DNA of 64,000 bases from contig NW_026570258.1 in the NCBI RefSeq assembly GCF_019649055.1, positions 124,001 to 188,000 of the forward strand, in the 5' to 3' direction. This document shows, piece after piece, positions 1 through 10,374 of the stretch. Position 1 is the stretch's first letter. The number at the start of each line of letters is the position of its first letter. The position numbers and the translations under genes are program-made. The notes under the pieces are model-generated. The model saw only the letters and a program-made list of their open reading frames with translations. It did not search any database and had not been told where the DNA came from. This DNA comes from Paramacrobiotus metropolitanus. Taxonomy: Eukaryota; Tardigrada; Eutardigrada; Parachela; Macrobiotidae.

Positions 1-590
1 CATGTCTTCTTACGTCTCCTCGTGGTTTCTTAGGTTTCTTAGGTTTCTTAGGTTTCTCAGGTTTCTAAGGTTTCTTAGGTTTCTTTGGTATTCTTAGGTT
101 TTCTTAGGTTTCTTAGATTTCTTAGGGTTTTTTAGGTATTCTTAGGTTTATTAGGTTTTCTTAGGTTTCTTAGGTTATTCTTAGGTTATTCTTAGGTTTT
201 CTAGGTTTTCTTAGGTTTCTTAGGTTTTCTTAGGTTTCCTAGGTTTTTTAGGTTATTCTTAGGTTATTCTTAGGTTTTCTAGGTTTTCTTAGGTTTCTTA
301 GGTTTCTTAGGTTTCTTAGGTTTCTCAGGTTTCTTAGGTTTCTTAGGTTTTTTAGGTTATTCTTAGGTTATTCTTAGGTTTTCTAGGTTTTCTTAGGTTT
401 CTTAGGTTTCTTAGGTTTCTCAGGTTTCTAGGGTTTCTTAGGTTTCTTTGGTATTCTAAGGTTTTCTTAGGTTTCTTAGATTTCTTAGGGTTTTTTTAGG
501 TATTCTTAGGTTTATTAGGTTTTCTTAGGTTTCTTAGGTTATTCTTAGGTTTTCTAGGTTTTCTTAGGTTTCTTAGGTTTCTTAGGTTTC
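1..590 (+). repeat. TTTCTTAGG-type minisatellite array
   Basis: Degenerate tandem array whose core unit is TTTCTTAGG (9 nt), with variants such as TTATTCTTAGG and TTTTCTAGG. Higher-order blocks repeat: the stretch near 65-240 resembles that near 445-590. The unit contains TTAGG, the arthropod telomere pentamer, but the 9-nt period and internal position argue for an interstitial minisatellite. No gene is visible. The array runs off the left edge of the window. Confidence 0.9.
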
Positions 591-720
591 TGAATACCAA
601 GGAATACCTAGATAACCTAAGAAATGCTAGTAACCTCAGAAACCTAAGAACACCCAACAAACCTGAGAAACCTAAGAAATCTGAGAAACCTGAGAAAACA
701 TGAAGAAACGTAAGAAGACA
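591..720 (-). repeat. Inverted continuation of the minisatellite
   Basis: Just after the array the same unit appears on the other strand (CCTAAGAAA, CCTGAGAAA, CCTAAGAAC), ending at about 720. The two arms could fold back on each other. A further short patch of CCTAAGAAA-type sequence lies at about 56752-56835, so the unit is dispersed. Confidence 0.75.
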
Positions 721-741
721 TGAGAAACGCCTAAATCCAAG

Positions 742-903
742 GCCTTGTCCCGATTTCAAAGCGAATCTCACTATGGTACGGTTGCTCAACCCCACGAGGT
801 GGCTGTATGCAGTGGCCACGCCTACAGATACGGTACGCGAAGCCACCTCGCGAGGTGGAGTTGCTGTATCGCAACGAGATTCGCTTTGAATTCGGGACGA
901 GGC
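742..903. mobile_element. Short hairpin/MITE-like element
   Basis: A 162-bp unit whose ends are inverted: it begins GCCTTGTCCCG and ends CGGGACGAGGC. The inverted match continues through AAAGCGAATCTC and, less well, through CGAGGTGG. Both sides carry CCAAG (737-741 and 904-908), a possible 5-bp target duplication. Because AGTCCAAG repeats follow immediately, CCAAG could match by chance. No ORF of its own; superfamily not assignable. Confidence 0.45.
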
Positions 904-920
904 CCAAGTCTAAGTCATAA

Positions 921-1075
921 AGTCCGAGTTTTAGAGTCCAAGTGAAGTCCAAGTTTTAGAGTCCAAGCGAAGTCCGAGTTTTAGAATCCAATTGAAGTCC
1001 AAGTTTTAGAGTCCAAGTGAAGTCCAAGTTTTAGTCGTCCAAGTCCGAGTCCAAGTCCGAGCTTGAGCGCGGGCC
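921..1075. repeat. 25-bp tandem repeats ending in a Mutator-like terminus
   Basis: Four full 25-nt units (starts 921, 946, 971, 996; pattern AGTCCAAGTTTTAGAGTCC plus spacer) and partial units follow each other, ending in GAGCGCGGGCC at 1075. Read on the minus strand this is GGCCCGCGCT, AAGC, then an array of GGACT-type repeats. That is the architecture of the long-TIR element at 26790-28666, which starts GGCCCGCGCT, AAGC and an array of GAGTCTGA repeats. I infer the right end of a related element whose left end is outside the window. Confidence 0.5.
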
Positions 1076-1457
1076 ATAGCTAACTACTGTAATAATATCA
1101 GTCGAACTGCATGGGTTGACGTCTAGGTAAATCTAAAACCACCGGTGACCGCTCAAACCCAATTAGCTCAAATTCCGTTGCAACTGTAACTATTCTCTTT
1201 CAAACTCTGCCTGAAGAAAGCTTAGAATAGCTCATATTGCTTCAAAAGATCCGTGCAGCGTGTCCCAGCTGAACTGGTTGCCAAGCGGACTGCGGCGGAG
1301 GTAAGAACTGAACTATAAGGGTAAAATTACTTTTGTTTTCGGAGTTACTAATCACTAATGGTACCTTAAACATTATATTGTTAACCAAAGCTTTTAACAT
1401 ACTATAAAATGCAGGAGAATATAATGCACGTTTCTGCAATACCGTGAGTCTGGGAGA
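1076..1457. other. No gene seen
   Basis: Low-complexity-free spacer between the repeat block and the LINE tail. No ORF, RNA gene or repeat could be supported. Confidence 0.5.
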
Positions 1458-1576
1458 ATTATTATTATTATTCATCGTGGAGCAGGTAGCCCATTTCCGG
1501 CTAGGGTAACATTCTAGCAAGGATTTTAAACCTGGCCAAATAGCAAAATCGAGTGCAGATAGACAGAAAAGACTTC

Positions 1577-2491
1577 TTAAACAAAATTGACACGGTTCAA
1601 AGCTTGCTTAAAGGCACCAATACTACGAATATCGAACAGATAAGAAAAATTAGAATCAGAATTCCAAGCAAAGGTCGTCTCGCCAACTTTCTTCTTCGCT
1701 TCCGCCTTGATCAGGATGCGGTTTCTATTCCGAAGGTTGTATGGCTTGATACGGTCATCAAATTCCACCATCTCAGAGATGTACTGCGGCACATGGAATT
1801 TTTCCGGATGTTTGATCTTGTACAGCCATATCGCTTCCTTTTGTTTCCATCTCTTGAAGAGCGGTAAGATCCCATGTTGGTTCATGAACGATTCCGTGGG
1901 TATCTTTGCGTAGTTTGCAGCCGCTCGGACACCGTTACGATGCATTGCGGCCAATTTTTCCCGCAAGCGCACAGATGCCCCGCTCCACACTGTAGAGCAA
2001 TAGTCCAGATGAGACTGAACAAAGGCATAGAAAAGCGCAATGCGTTGGGATGTTGGCAGGTGGACTTTAACACGATTTAACAGTGATATACCGTACCGAA
2101 CATTCTTTTGGACCTTTTTAACATGGTCAGCCCAACTGAGATGTTCATCCAGTATCACTCCAAGATGTTTCACCGACTTTACTGGAAGTAATTTATGACC
2201 GTTCAGCGATACGCTTACGTTGGTTTCGCGGTTATGCGCTGAGCTTATTAGTAACAAATTCGATTTTTTCTCGTTGACGAACAACCGGTTGGAATTAAGC
2301 CACTCACAGACTGCCGGTAGTGCTTCAATTAGATCATTTGCTGCGTCCGCTTTCGTGTTAGCAACAGCATAGCAGATGGTGTCGTCAGCAAAGCTTTCTA
2401 AGTGCACGTTTGGTAGCCGAAGTTTCAGTAGGGCATTAATGTAAATTGTAAATAAAATGGAACCAAGTATAGACCCTTGCGGAACGCCTGC
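1577..2491 (-). pseudogene. LINE reverse transcriptase, C-terminal half
   Basis: Carries GVPQGS (2471-2488) followed by the FADD catalytic box just after 2407, then KHLGVILDEHLSW and the thumb region with HLDYCSTVW. An in-frame TGA at 2492-2494 lies immediately before GVPQGS, so translation from upstream would stop there. The segment from 2491 to 1577 is otherwise open. Known role of the family is copying element RNA onto nicked DNA; this copy is broken. Confidence 0.85.
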
Positions 2492-2632
2492 TCAAACATG
2501 TTCCCACGAAGAGAACTTCATGCCATGACGTGCACGTTGCGAGCGGCCGGTCAGATACGAATAAAACCATTTTAACGCTGAAGACTTTACTCCTATATCA
2601 CGGAGTGTCTCCAACAGAGTCAAATGGCACAC

Positions 2633-3394
2633 TCACGGAAAAGCTCTTTTTAAATCAAGAAAAACAACTGCAACACACTTTTTGTTATCTACAGCCTTTT
2701 TCCATGTCTCCGTCACTTTTAGCAGTAACGTTTCACATGAATGGCCGTTGAAAAAGGATTGGTTAGGCGCAAGAATACCTTCTTTTTCAAAAATTTGTTC
2801 AGCTGCAGTTGGGCGCATTTTCAAACAATTTTGACAAATTACACAAAAGTGAAATCGGACGAAATTCATCCGGTGTTGTTGGATGAATAGTTTTGGTAAA
2901 GCAATTACATCCGCCATTTTGAAAATTGACGGGAAGACATTTTTTTTGAAACACTGGTTTATCAGATGGGTTATGGGCTCCACGAGTATGGGGGAAATTT
3001 CCATCAAGAGTTTACGTGGTATACCATTCGGTCCCGCACATTTTCTCTTACTTAAGATTTTCCCAAACATTTCAGCAACCACGTCTGGAGTATGCTGATC
3101 AAATTCAAATGTCGCCGTATCAGCCTCCTTCGGGATGACAGCCGCGGGGTGCCGTTTACCGTGCTCCCCCATTGTAGCGAAATGTTTGTTTAAATTATTT
3201 AAACCGAAGTCCAGATTACCATTTTCGTTGTTCTTTCCTCGCAAACCGTTAATTTCGCGCCACATTATTTTTGAATTTTTTACATTTTGTTCGAAATAGA
3301 TTTGCTTAGCGTTCTTAATCTCCGTAAATAATTCTCGCTTCAAGTTCTTAAATTGTTGACAATTGCCTTGATACTCAGAGGCACTTTTTGACAA
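2633..3394 (-). pseudogene. LINE reverse transcriptase, N-terminal half
   Basis: Contains the RT palm/finger blocks that precede the catalytic box: KRKCAGPNGIPRKLL (usual form K..GPDG.P), FPSIFKMADVIALPK, and near the end VFLDLKRAF, which carries the first catalytic Asp. The frame is lost directly after LKRAF at about 2630, and the next block is found in another frame downstream. Part of the element at 1458-4440; not functional as it stands. Confidence 0.8.
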
Positions 3395-3637
3395 CTTCTT
3401 CCGCTTGTATGCGAGATTTTTATTTTTTATCAGACGTTTAATGCGACCATTAATCCAAGGCGCACTGCTATTCGAGGCTCTTTTCGATCGTAACGGATAA
3501 CACCTGTTAATTATTTCAGCTAAACCACCAACAAATTTTGAAACTTCATCATCGACGTCCGGACAATCAACGTAATTAACGTAATTCTTTGTAAAATCGA
3601 AAACTTGACTTATGAAAGACTGAAAATTAGTCGCTTT

Positions 3638-4423
3638 CTAATCACGAAAATAAATCACTCTGTGCTCCGGTTGTGCGCACTGAAAAGCGGAGACAGTTCT
3701 GCACAGCATATGATCTGAACAACTTACGTCTGACGGTTGGCACGACACGTACGAATTCTTAGGACTGCACAAACTTACGTCAATTTTAGTGGATGTAGTG
3801 ATTAAGGTATTATCAGATTGTCTCAGGCGATGTGCTACCCGAGTGTGCCCGATTACCTTATCTTCGAAAGAAAATTCATCTACAAAATCACTGTACAATT
3901 TGACATAGGGGCTTGAGGAACCAAGGGAGGAATCGATGTTCAGATCCCCCATGATCATATGATCGCTGCCCGGATATTTTAACAGTACTTCCCGCAAATG
4001 ATTGAATAACGCTTTGGTTTCGACAGAATTCGAATCAGGCTGACGATAAACGGTCCCAATAATAATTTTGCGATGAGAAACAGTGAGTTGTAACCACAGA
4101 CATTCAAATCCCTTAGAACGAAACTTCAGCTCGACACGCTCAGCCGTTATATGTTGAGGTACGTAGCATAGAATCCCACCACCGCGTGTTGTACCATGAA
4201 TATCAGGTCGATCGCTACGAAATAAACAGTATCCGGGAATGGAAAATAACTTATCAGAATCCGAAGGACGGAGATGAGTTTCAGCGACAGCGAAAAACTT
4301 CGAAACATTGTCATCAATGCAAAGATAGTTTGACAGTAAATCAAGCTTATGGTAATTATCATAGGGCAACCCCTGGATGTTGAGATGGTGAAACTCCATA
4401 GGAGAGTGTTTTGCCGACGGCAT
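3638..4423 (-). pseudogene. APE-like endonuclease domain of LINE
   Basis: About 260 residues of an exonuclease-endonuclease-phosphatase fold, the enzyme that nicks target DNA for target-primed reverse transcription. Visible landmarks in order are HLNIQG near the start (metal-binding Asn), AETHL (catalytic Glu), TVYRQP, GDLNID (Asp/Asn pair) and CSDHMLC near the end (catalytic His region). The reading frame closes before the RT begins, so the two halves of the polyprotein are separated by at least one frame break in 3395-3637. The start Met is the first in this frame and may not be the original one. Confidence 0.8.
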
Positions 4424-4440
4424 GTTGAAGGCTCAACACA

Positions 4441-4993
4441 GCGTTTAATGTCATATATCAGAAGAACAAGCAAAAAATTTTACGTATTCTAGTGCCAAAA
4501 TGGAGCAAGAAATATGAAAAGTGGAAGCTTAAAGTAAGATTATAAGCACTGGCTGGTCGGATCTAAATTAATCCGCCAGCCAGCCATCCGCATGTGTTAT
4601 TGTCAGTTAGCCAATTCATCGTGTTATTGCAGAATAGGATCAAAAATGCAAAAGTTTTCTAGGAACTGCATGGATCGCAGTCGCTGAGTGCTGACTGCAA
4701 GGTTCTGTGTTGATTTGCATTTTTAGGGGAAACTGGCAACGTTTAATTCTTCGACAGTCTGTGGCCAAAATTTGCAACAGGGGAATTATGTAAGTCAAGT
4801 ATGATTCACAAAAATGATTTTTTATAGCTACGAATATATAAGCATGGCTATGAATAAATACGCTGATATAAGTGAGACGGTGATTCTTATTATTTTCAAC
4901 CTCAAGTAAAACGCCATAATTTTCTTCATTATCTGCTAGGATGGTTACAATATTTTTCGTCGGCTAAAAACTGTTTTTGCTGATGTTAATATA
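4441..4993. other. No gene seen
   Basis: Spacer between the LINE and the first receptor fragment. AT-rich, with no ORF, RNA gene or repeat I can support. Confidence 0.5.
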
Positions 4994-5095
4994 CTGTACG
5001 CGTGCCAATTAGTTATGGATCCCATTATCACCACACTGAGCCTAAAAGTCGTTTGTGTGGCTGTGCGATCCGGTTTCCGAACTGGAGCGGTGTAA
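4994..5095 (+). pseudogene. GPCR fragment: TM7 and C-terminal tail
   Basis: A 34-codon open stretch ending in TAA (5093-5095) reads as the last part of the local receptor family: CQLVMDPII, then TLSLK, then a basic tail. The nucleotide sequence aligns with 25385-25490, the 3' end of the receptor interrupted by the Gypsy element. No upstream receptor exons or TM1-TM6 are found, so this is a solitary relic. It extends the receptor cluster leftward by about 4 kb. Confidence 0.75.
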
Positions 5096-5749
5096 CATAA
5101 TGGTTTGGTACCAGAAATTTCCAGAGATCTCGATGGCCTGCTTTGTTATTTAGTACGTATGCAGTCTGTATACTGTACCTATAAGCTCCAAGAGTGGCAA
5201 TCGAAAGGTTAACGAAGTTCAAAATTGACAGTAATTTAAAGTTTGACACACGATTTTAAAATTTAAAGATCATACTGCAGCCCGAGGATATAATTTCTGT
5301 TTGAAAACATTAGTGGTAGCAAGAACTTACTATAGGTATGAGGGGCTAGAAATAGAAGAGAAAAGAAATATGCTGAGAAAACTTACAAAAACCGTAAAAA
5401 ACGCGCATCTGTCACCATGGCAGCCGCCCTCCGTGTATGCGAGAGTGATGACGTCAAACGGTAGGTTACCAGTTCTTCTCACACTATAGTAAGTACCTGG
5501 TGGTAGTAAAGACCATAATGACGGTGTTCAAAGAAATTATTCTACAGGGAAATCAAGGGAGTTGGTCTACAGTTCCTTCCATCTCCACTAGCAAAAGTAA
5601 AGGTGGTAATTTGCTACCCGGCGATAAACTTTAGATGTATCACACCGGCACTGCAAAATACCGGCAAAAAGATTGTGTTACCTTTGTGTTCAAAAAATAC
5701 GCTGACAACAGCAAATGCAATCCGCTAGTTACCGTAACATCTAAAACAT
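5096..5749. other. Intergenic; short paralogous flank at 5668-5735
   Basis: No supported gene. The stretch 5668-5735 resembles 10000-10063 (shared core GATTNTGTTACCTTTGTGT followed by a similar AT-rich tail ending CAGCAAA). This suggests that flanking DNA was duplicated together with receptor genes. Confidence 0.4.
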
Positions 5750-8700
5750 ACGCTGTACACCCCCAAAGCGCCCCTCTTGTGTTGGTTCGCCTCGACCCGC
5801 CTCCACCAGCCGCTGCCCGCATTAGAGCCCTGCACGAGCAGCAAAAGTGCTGCTCAACTCGCTCGTTTCAGCTTTCTGAAACTCCCTGCTCGCTCAGCTC
5901 GCTCGCGCCCAAACCGCCGCTCGCTCAACTCGCTCGTTTTCCAATTTTTTTTAGCTTCCGCTCGCTCAACTCGCTCGTAATTGTATTTTGGCAAATCGGC
6001 TCGCTCGTGAGATCGGAAAAAATTTACGTATCAATTTTTTGCACGAATTAATTATACCAAACCTTTCACAGTAAGTGTAATTGGATGTTCAGAGACAATC
6101 ACTTAAATCTCCATGCTGGTAGTACGTTGCATTACAGTTTCTCATTTTTTTCGCTAATACCTTTCTCTGATTTTCAGCTGGATGTAGTTTTCTTAATTTA
6201 GTCTAAAATAAATACATATAACAGAATGCTCGAAAATCAAAATGCACCTTTCTTTAGGAAGCATTCAACTGATTCATAAACCCGTCAAATAATGTTTTTG
6301 TTGGCTACGAGTACAAAATATCAAAAGTTAGTCCCGAGTCCCAACCGGTCTAGGAAATTTAGTAAATCACTTCGCGCGAAGCGCGAAAGTGACGGTGGTT
6401 TAAGACCGTTTTCGGGTCGGCGGTGGTTTAAGACCGTTTTCAGGTTGGTCAATGTAATTTTGTTCTAGAAACTTCTCCAGTTCGCATAATGTCAGCCTGT
6501 AGGCTCGCGATCGCTCGCACCCGACCATCCCGCTCGCTCGGCTCGCTCGCATTTTTTTTCTGTTACTTAGCTCGTTCGCAAATTCGCAAAACGACGCCTG
6601 CTCGCTCGAAGTGCTCGCGAGCGCCGAGCGCTCGTGAGCCGAGCCGAGCTGCTCGGCTCGTGCAGGGCTCTAGCCCGCATTACCCGTGAGGAGGTTTTCG
6701 CAGCTATCCATAGCTTCCCAAAGGGATCAGCAGCAGGGCCGGACGGCTTAAGACCGCAGCACCTTTTAGATATGGCTGGATCGAAATTGGACGACCAATC
6801 GGGATCATTCTGCGATGCACTTGCTGCTGTATTAAACATCATCATAGATGGTAAGGTGCCTGCAGACACGCGCCCCGTACTCTTCGGAGGGAAACTTATC
6901 GCCTTGCGGAAGAAGGACGGCGGTCTGCGCCCTATTGCGATTGGTTTGACCATCCGCCGGCTGGCTGCCAAGATCATCTGCGCGCGTTTAACGGACCGAA
7001 CAGCCGCCATCTTGTCTCCACAGCAGCTGGGAGTTAACGTGCGTGGCGGTGCCGAGGCTATCGTGCATGCCACCAGGTTGTTCTTGGAATCGGATGCTGA
7101 TACGACGAAGGTGGTTCTCAAAATCGATTTCAAGAACGCCTTCAACACAGTCTCACGGGACGCCGTCCTGGCCGCAGCGCATGAAGATTTTCCTGAATAC
7201 AGTGAATTTCTACGTAGTGCTTACGGCCACCATTCTGTGTTATTTTTCGAGGAATTATTGCTGTCTTTCGAATCCGGCGTTCAACAGGGCGATCCTCTAG
7301 GCCCTCTACTGTTCAGCCTGGCCCTCCGAGCAGTGCTAATCGCATTGCGGTTGAAGTTGAACGCGTGGTTTCTCGACGACGGAACCGTGGGCGGAACACC
7401 AGAGGCAGTTGCCGCGAGTTTTGCCGAAATTATTCAAGGCGCGATGGCCATAGGTTTGCAGGTGAACGAGTTTAAATGCGAACTGCTTGTTCTCGGTGGA
7501 TCAGCTGAGTCCCAACGTAAAGTCACAGAGAACTTTCTTGAACGTTATCCCAAAACTGCGCATTCTGTCGAAATCTACCATGTCATTACTCGGTGCTCCT
7601 GTACTGGACGAAGCTGTCGGACCATTATTGGACGAAAAAGCCAAAACGTTGACATTGGTCCGTGAACGGTTGCAAGTACTTCCAAGCCATCATGCGCTGC
7701 TTCTCCTAAAAAACTGCCTCGGCGCACCGAAAATTATCTACATGCTACGATGCTGTAACGCATGGAGATATCCTAAGCTGCTTTATCAGTTAGATAAAAC
7801 ATTGCGCGAATGTTTCCAGAAGTTGTCCAATGTGCGTACCAATCACGACGACTATCCCTGCTGGCGTCAGGCATCTCTACCTGTTAGCAGAGGCGGAATC
7901 GGCATCCGCCGGTCGGAAGAATTATCTCTCCCAGCCTTTTTGGCTTCGATTCATTCCGTGTCCGGCTTGGTGTCCATGCTGCTTCCAGACTACGGGGCAG
8001 TAAACGTTACTGAAGCCCTTGATTTATGGAAACTAGGTTCCCGTCAGCCTGACATCCCAGAACTCGCCCTCCGGAAGTCCCAAAAAGCCTGGGATCTGCC
8101 ACTTTGTAAAGTTTCACTGTCAACGTTATTGGACGTGTTTCGAGGTGACGAAGTGAATACAGCCCGCTTGCTTGCCCAGTCAAGGCCAGAAGCCGGCATC
8201 TGGTTGAACGCATTGCCTTCAGCTCTGGAAACTTGCTGGACGACGATGCTTTGAAAATCAGCGTCGGTTTGCGTCTAGGTGCTACGATCTGTGATACCCA
8301 TGATTGTAACAAATGCCACAAACCCGTCGATGGCTATGGTCACCACGGATTGTCATGCGCGTTTTCCGCGGGAAGGCATCCACGTCACGGTGGATTAAAC
8401 AGTATCATTTGCAGAGCATGCGTGTCTGCGGGTGTGCCAGCAAAGTTAGAGCCGCGCGGAACATCTCCTACAACGGAACGCCGCCCAGATGGCTGTACGA
8501 CATTCGCCTGGAAACGCGGAATGTGTCTAGCATGGGATGTGACATGCGTAGACACAGTGGCCGCGTCACATGTTAAAGCAACGTCCGCCACAGCGGGAGC
8601 CGCCGCTACGCAAGCCGAGGAAAAGAAAATCAGACTGTATTCCTATCTGAACGGCCGTTATATCTTTGTCCCAATCGCTTTTGAAATGCTTGGCCCTTGG

Positions 8701-8883
8701 GGAGCGGCGGCCATCGCCATCGTCAGGGAGCTGGGTAAAAGACTGCGACAACAAACCGGAGAAGTACGCTCGCACGAATTTCTTCGACCGCGCCTGTCGA
8801 TTGAGATTCAACGGGGGAACGCGGCGTCAGTACTGGGCACCATGGATGGAGTGGATAAGCTTACAGAGATTTTTTTATTATAG
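5750..8883 (+). pseudogene. Reverse transcriptase gene with zinc knuckle and possible nuclease tail, broken
   Basis: Reading across the inserted element at 5823-6672, a Pro-rich lead (5750-5822) joins a long RT. Motifs: GPDGLRPQHL, KDGGLRPIA, KIDFKNAFN (first catalytic Asp), GVQQGDPLGPLLF and WFLDDGT (catalytic DD; more often YxDD). The C-terminal part (8233-8883) has a C-x2-C-x8-H-x4-C knuckle (CNKCHK...HHGLSC) and RRPDG followed 15 residues later by WDVT. That recalls the PD-(D/E)xK nucleases of site-specific non-LTR elements; this assignment is inference. Frame changes near 7580 and 8225 break the gene. The family is a stand-alone-looking RT seen in diverse invertebrates; function here unknown. 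Confidence 0.75.
5823..6672. mobile_element. 850-bp non-autonomous hAT-type element
   Basis: Ends are inverted (TAGAGCCCTGCACGAGC at both ends) and are flanked by an exact 8-bp target duplication, GCCCGCAT, at 5815-5822 and 6673-6680. TIRs of this form with 8-bp duplications are the hAT signature. The interior is non-coding: GCTCGCTCAACTCGCTCG-type runs near both ends and a repeated GGTGGTTTAAGACCGTTTTC (about 6391 and 6421). Removing it rejoins the flanking reverse-transcriptase frame, so it landed in that gene. Confidence 0.85.
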
Positions 8884-9052
8884 TTTGAGCGGTTCTGTTT
8901 TATATTACCCACAGTGTAACGAGCAACAATAAATTAACTGGACAACGCTGAAACCGTACCTGCAAGAAGCTGCAAAGTCACTAATAACAGCGCTGAAAAA
9001 GTTCAAGGTCGCAGTTTTTGCTTTTCGGCTAATCAGCTGTTTGGAGACCGGG

Positions 9053-9775
9053 ATGCATTTTAACGTGTCTAACACAACCGGAAAAACGAGCAATTCTTAC
9101 CTCAGTAACTCGGCTGTATCCGTTGCTGTTTTCGCCGCAGTAAAGCTGCTGCTTAACGGATACCTGTTATGGATCTTTGCGACAACCCGGCATTCACGCA
9201 GTTCCTTCGACGCTGTGTATTTAATAAATTTTTTGTCCGCTAACATCATCTTAACACTTTGAGGATCCTCTGGTTGTTGTGGAGCTTTTACAACGGCGCT
9301 GGTATTTCACATCTATACTGTGCAATATTCGAATGTATCTGGATAAAAAAAATCGAAAAATTAAAAAAACCCCACGCAGGCCGTGTATGCGCACCTTCTG
9401 ACCACCATCAATCGCCTCTGGGCGCTACGTTTTCCTCTTAACTATCGAAATCGTCACACGAAAAACCTGCCACTCGTACTGTGTTTGTTTGTGTTAGTAT
9501 ATTGCCATGTCCTGGTGTCGCCGTGGCAGATAATGTACGTACTGTATTACCGGCCCAATATGAATTATGCAACCCACTGCGATGTGGTCAATAAAGCGCA
9601 ACCGATTTTTAGCAAGTTTATGAGAATCTGGGTCAACATTGCTCCGGCGTTTGTTATGTTGTTATCGTATCCGTATTTGCTAAGAAAAACTCACAACGAT
9701 CGGCTACCCGGTCTGGCAGTCAGGATTTCGATTGTTCAAGGTTCTAGCGATTACAAGTTTCATACAGGATCTTGA
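9053..9775 (+). pseudogene. Orphan GPCR pseudogene, truncated in loop 3
   Basis: Starts like its paralogues (short N-terminus with Asn-Xaa-Ser/Thr sites, then TM1 with LLLNGYLL). A one-base insertion at about 9258 (ACTTTGAGGATCC against ACTGGAGGATCC in 10375-11405) shifts the frame at the end of TM2. A-rich sequence replaces the start of TM3 near 9347-9380. The third frame is open from the TM3 end (NRLWAL) through TM5 (LLSYPYLL) and stops in intracellular loop 3, so TM6 and TM7 are missing. Not a functional receptor. Confidence 0.85.
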
Positions 9776-10159
9776 ATGGCAGATTCTGCAGCAGCCAGAT
9801 CTTAGAATTTAATTTCCACATATAACATATTAGTAACAATAAACATATTAGTAATATTTCAACAAACTTTGCTAACAGTCATGATTCTGCCGGGAAATTG
9901 ATGGATTTAATTGCACTTACTGCACCTTCCAACTTGTGTACAGAAAACCTATTACTTCGCTCCCTTGTGATGCGCTTTGGCTGCACTAGAATCGCACCAC
10001 GAAAGATTTTGTTACCTTTGTGTATAAAAATATGCTTACAGCAGCAAAACTATCCGGTAGAGCTCCCATCCGTACAAACAGCATCTACGATGCAATAATA
10101 TTCATTCAAAAAATAACAGCAGACTACACTTTTACTCTGCACCTTTACTCATAATATCG
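9776..10159. other. Intergenic, no gene seen
   Basis: AT-rich spacer between receptor genes. Apart from the flank similarity at 10000-10063 nothing is recognisable. Confidence 0.5.
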
Positions 10160-10356
10160 CTATGCAGAATTACTCTGTATGTATGAAGTCTGTATGTATG
10201 ACTCTCTGTACTCTGTATGTATGAAGTTCAATTGTTAAATTCACTCTTCATGCGACCGTACTCTGTACTCTGTATGTATGAAGTACTATGTACTCTGTAT
10301 GTATGAAGTACTCTGTATGTATGAAGTTCAATTGTTAAATTCACTCTTCATGCGAC
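10160..10356 (+). repeat. Upstream tandem repeats with a 100-bp duplication
   Basis: Units of CTCTGTATGTATGAAGT are repeated about seven times. A longer block beginning GAAGTTCAATTGTTAAATTC and ending TTCATGCGAC occurs at 10223-10256 and again, identically, at 10323-10356. The second copy ends about 18 bp before the receptor start codon, so the duplicated block sits where a promoter or 5' UTR would be. Confidence 0.85.
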
Positions 10357-10374
10357 AGCTGTTCAGAAGTCAGG

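Larger units (their letters stand above)
1458..4440 (-). mobile_element. Decayed non-LTR retrotransposon (APE/RT LINE)
   Basis: On the minus strand an APE-type endonuclease (3638-4423) is followed by a reverse transcriptase (about 1577-3394), the order of Jockey/CR1/L2-like LINEs. Motifs for both enzymes are readable, but frames are broken at about 3400-3640 and 2494-2630. The likely 3' end is an (AAT)n tract on the minus strand at 1458-1472, the kind of short tandem tail CR1/L2-like elements use. No target duplication was found and no ORF1 is visible. Clade assignment needs a tree. Confidence 0.85.

Noticed and set aside
1-590. True telomere
   Set aside because: Unit is 9 nt and degenerate, array flips strand and genes follow directly; also found internally at 56752.
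10160-10356. CRISPR-like repeat array
   Set aside because: Eukaryotic context, no unique spacers, units are contiguous degenerate tandem repeats.
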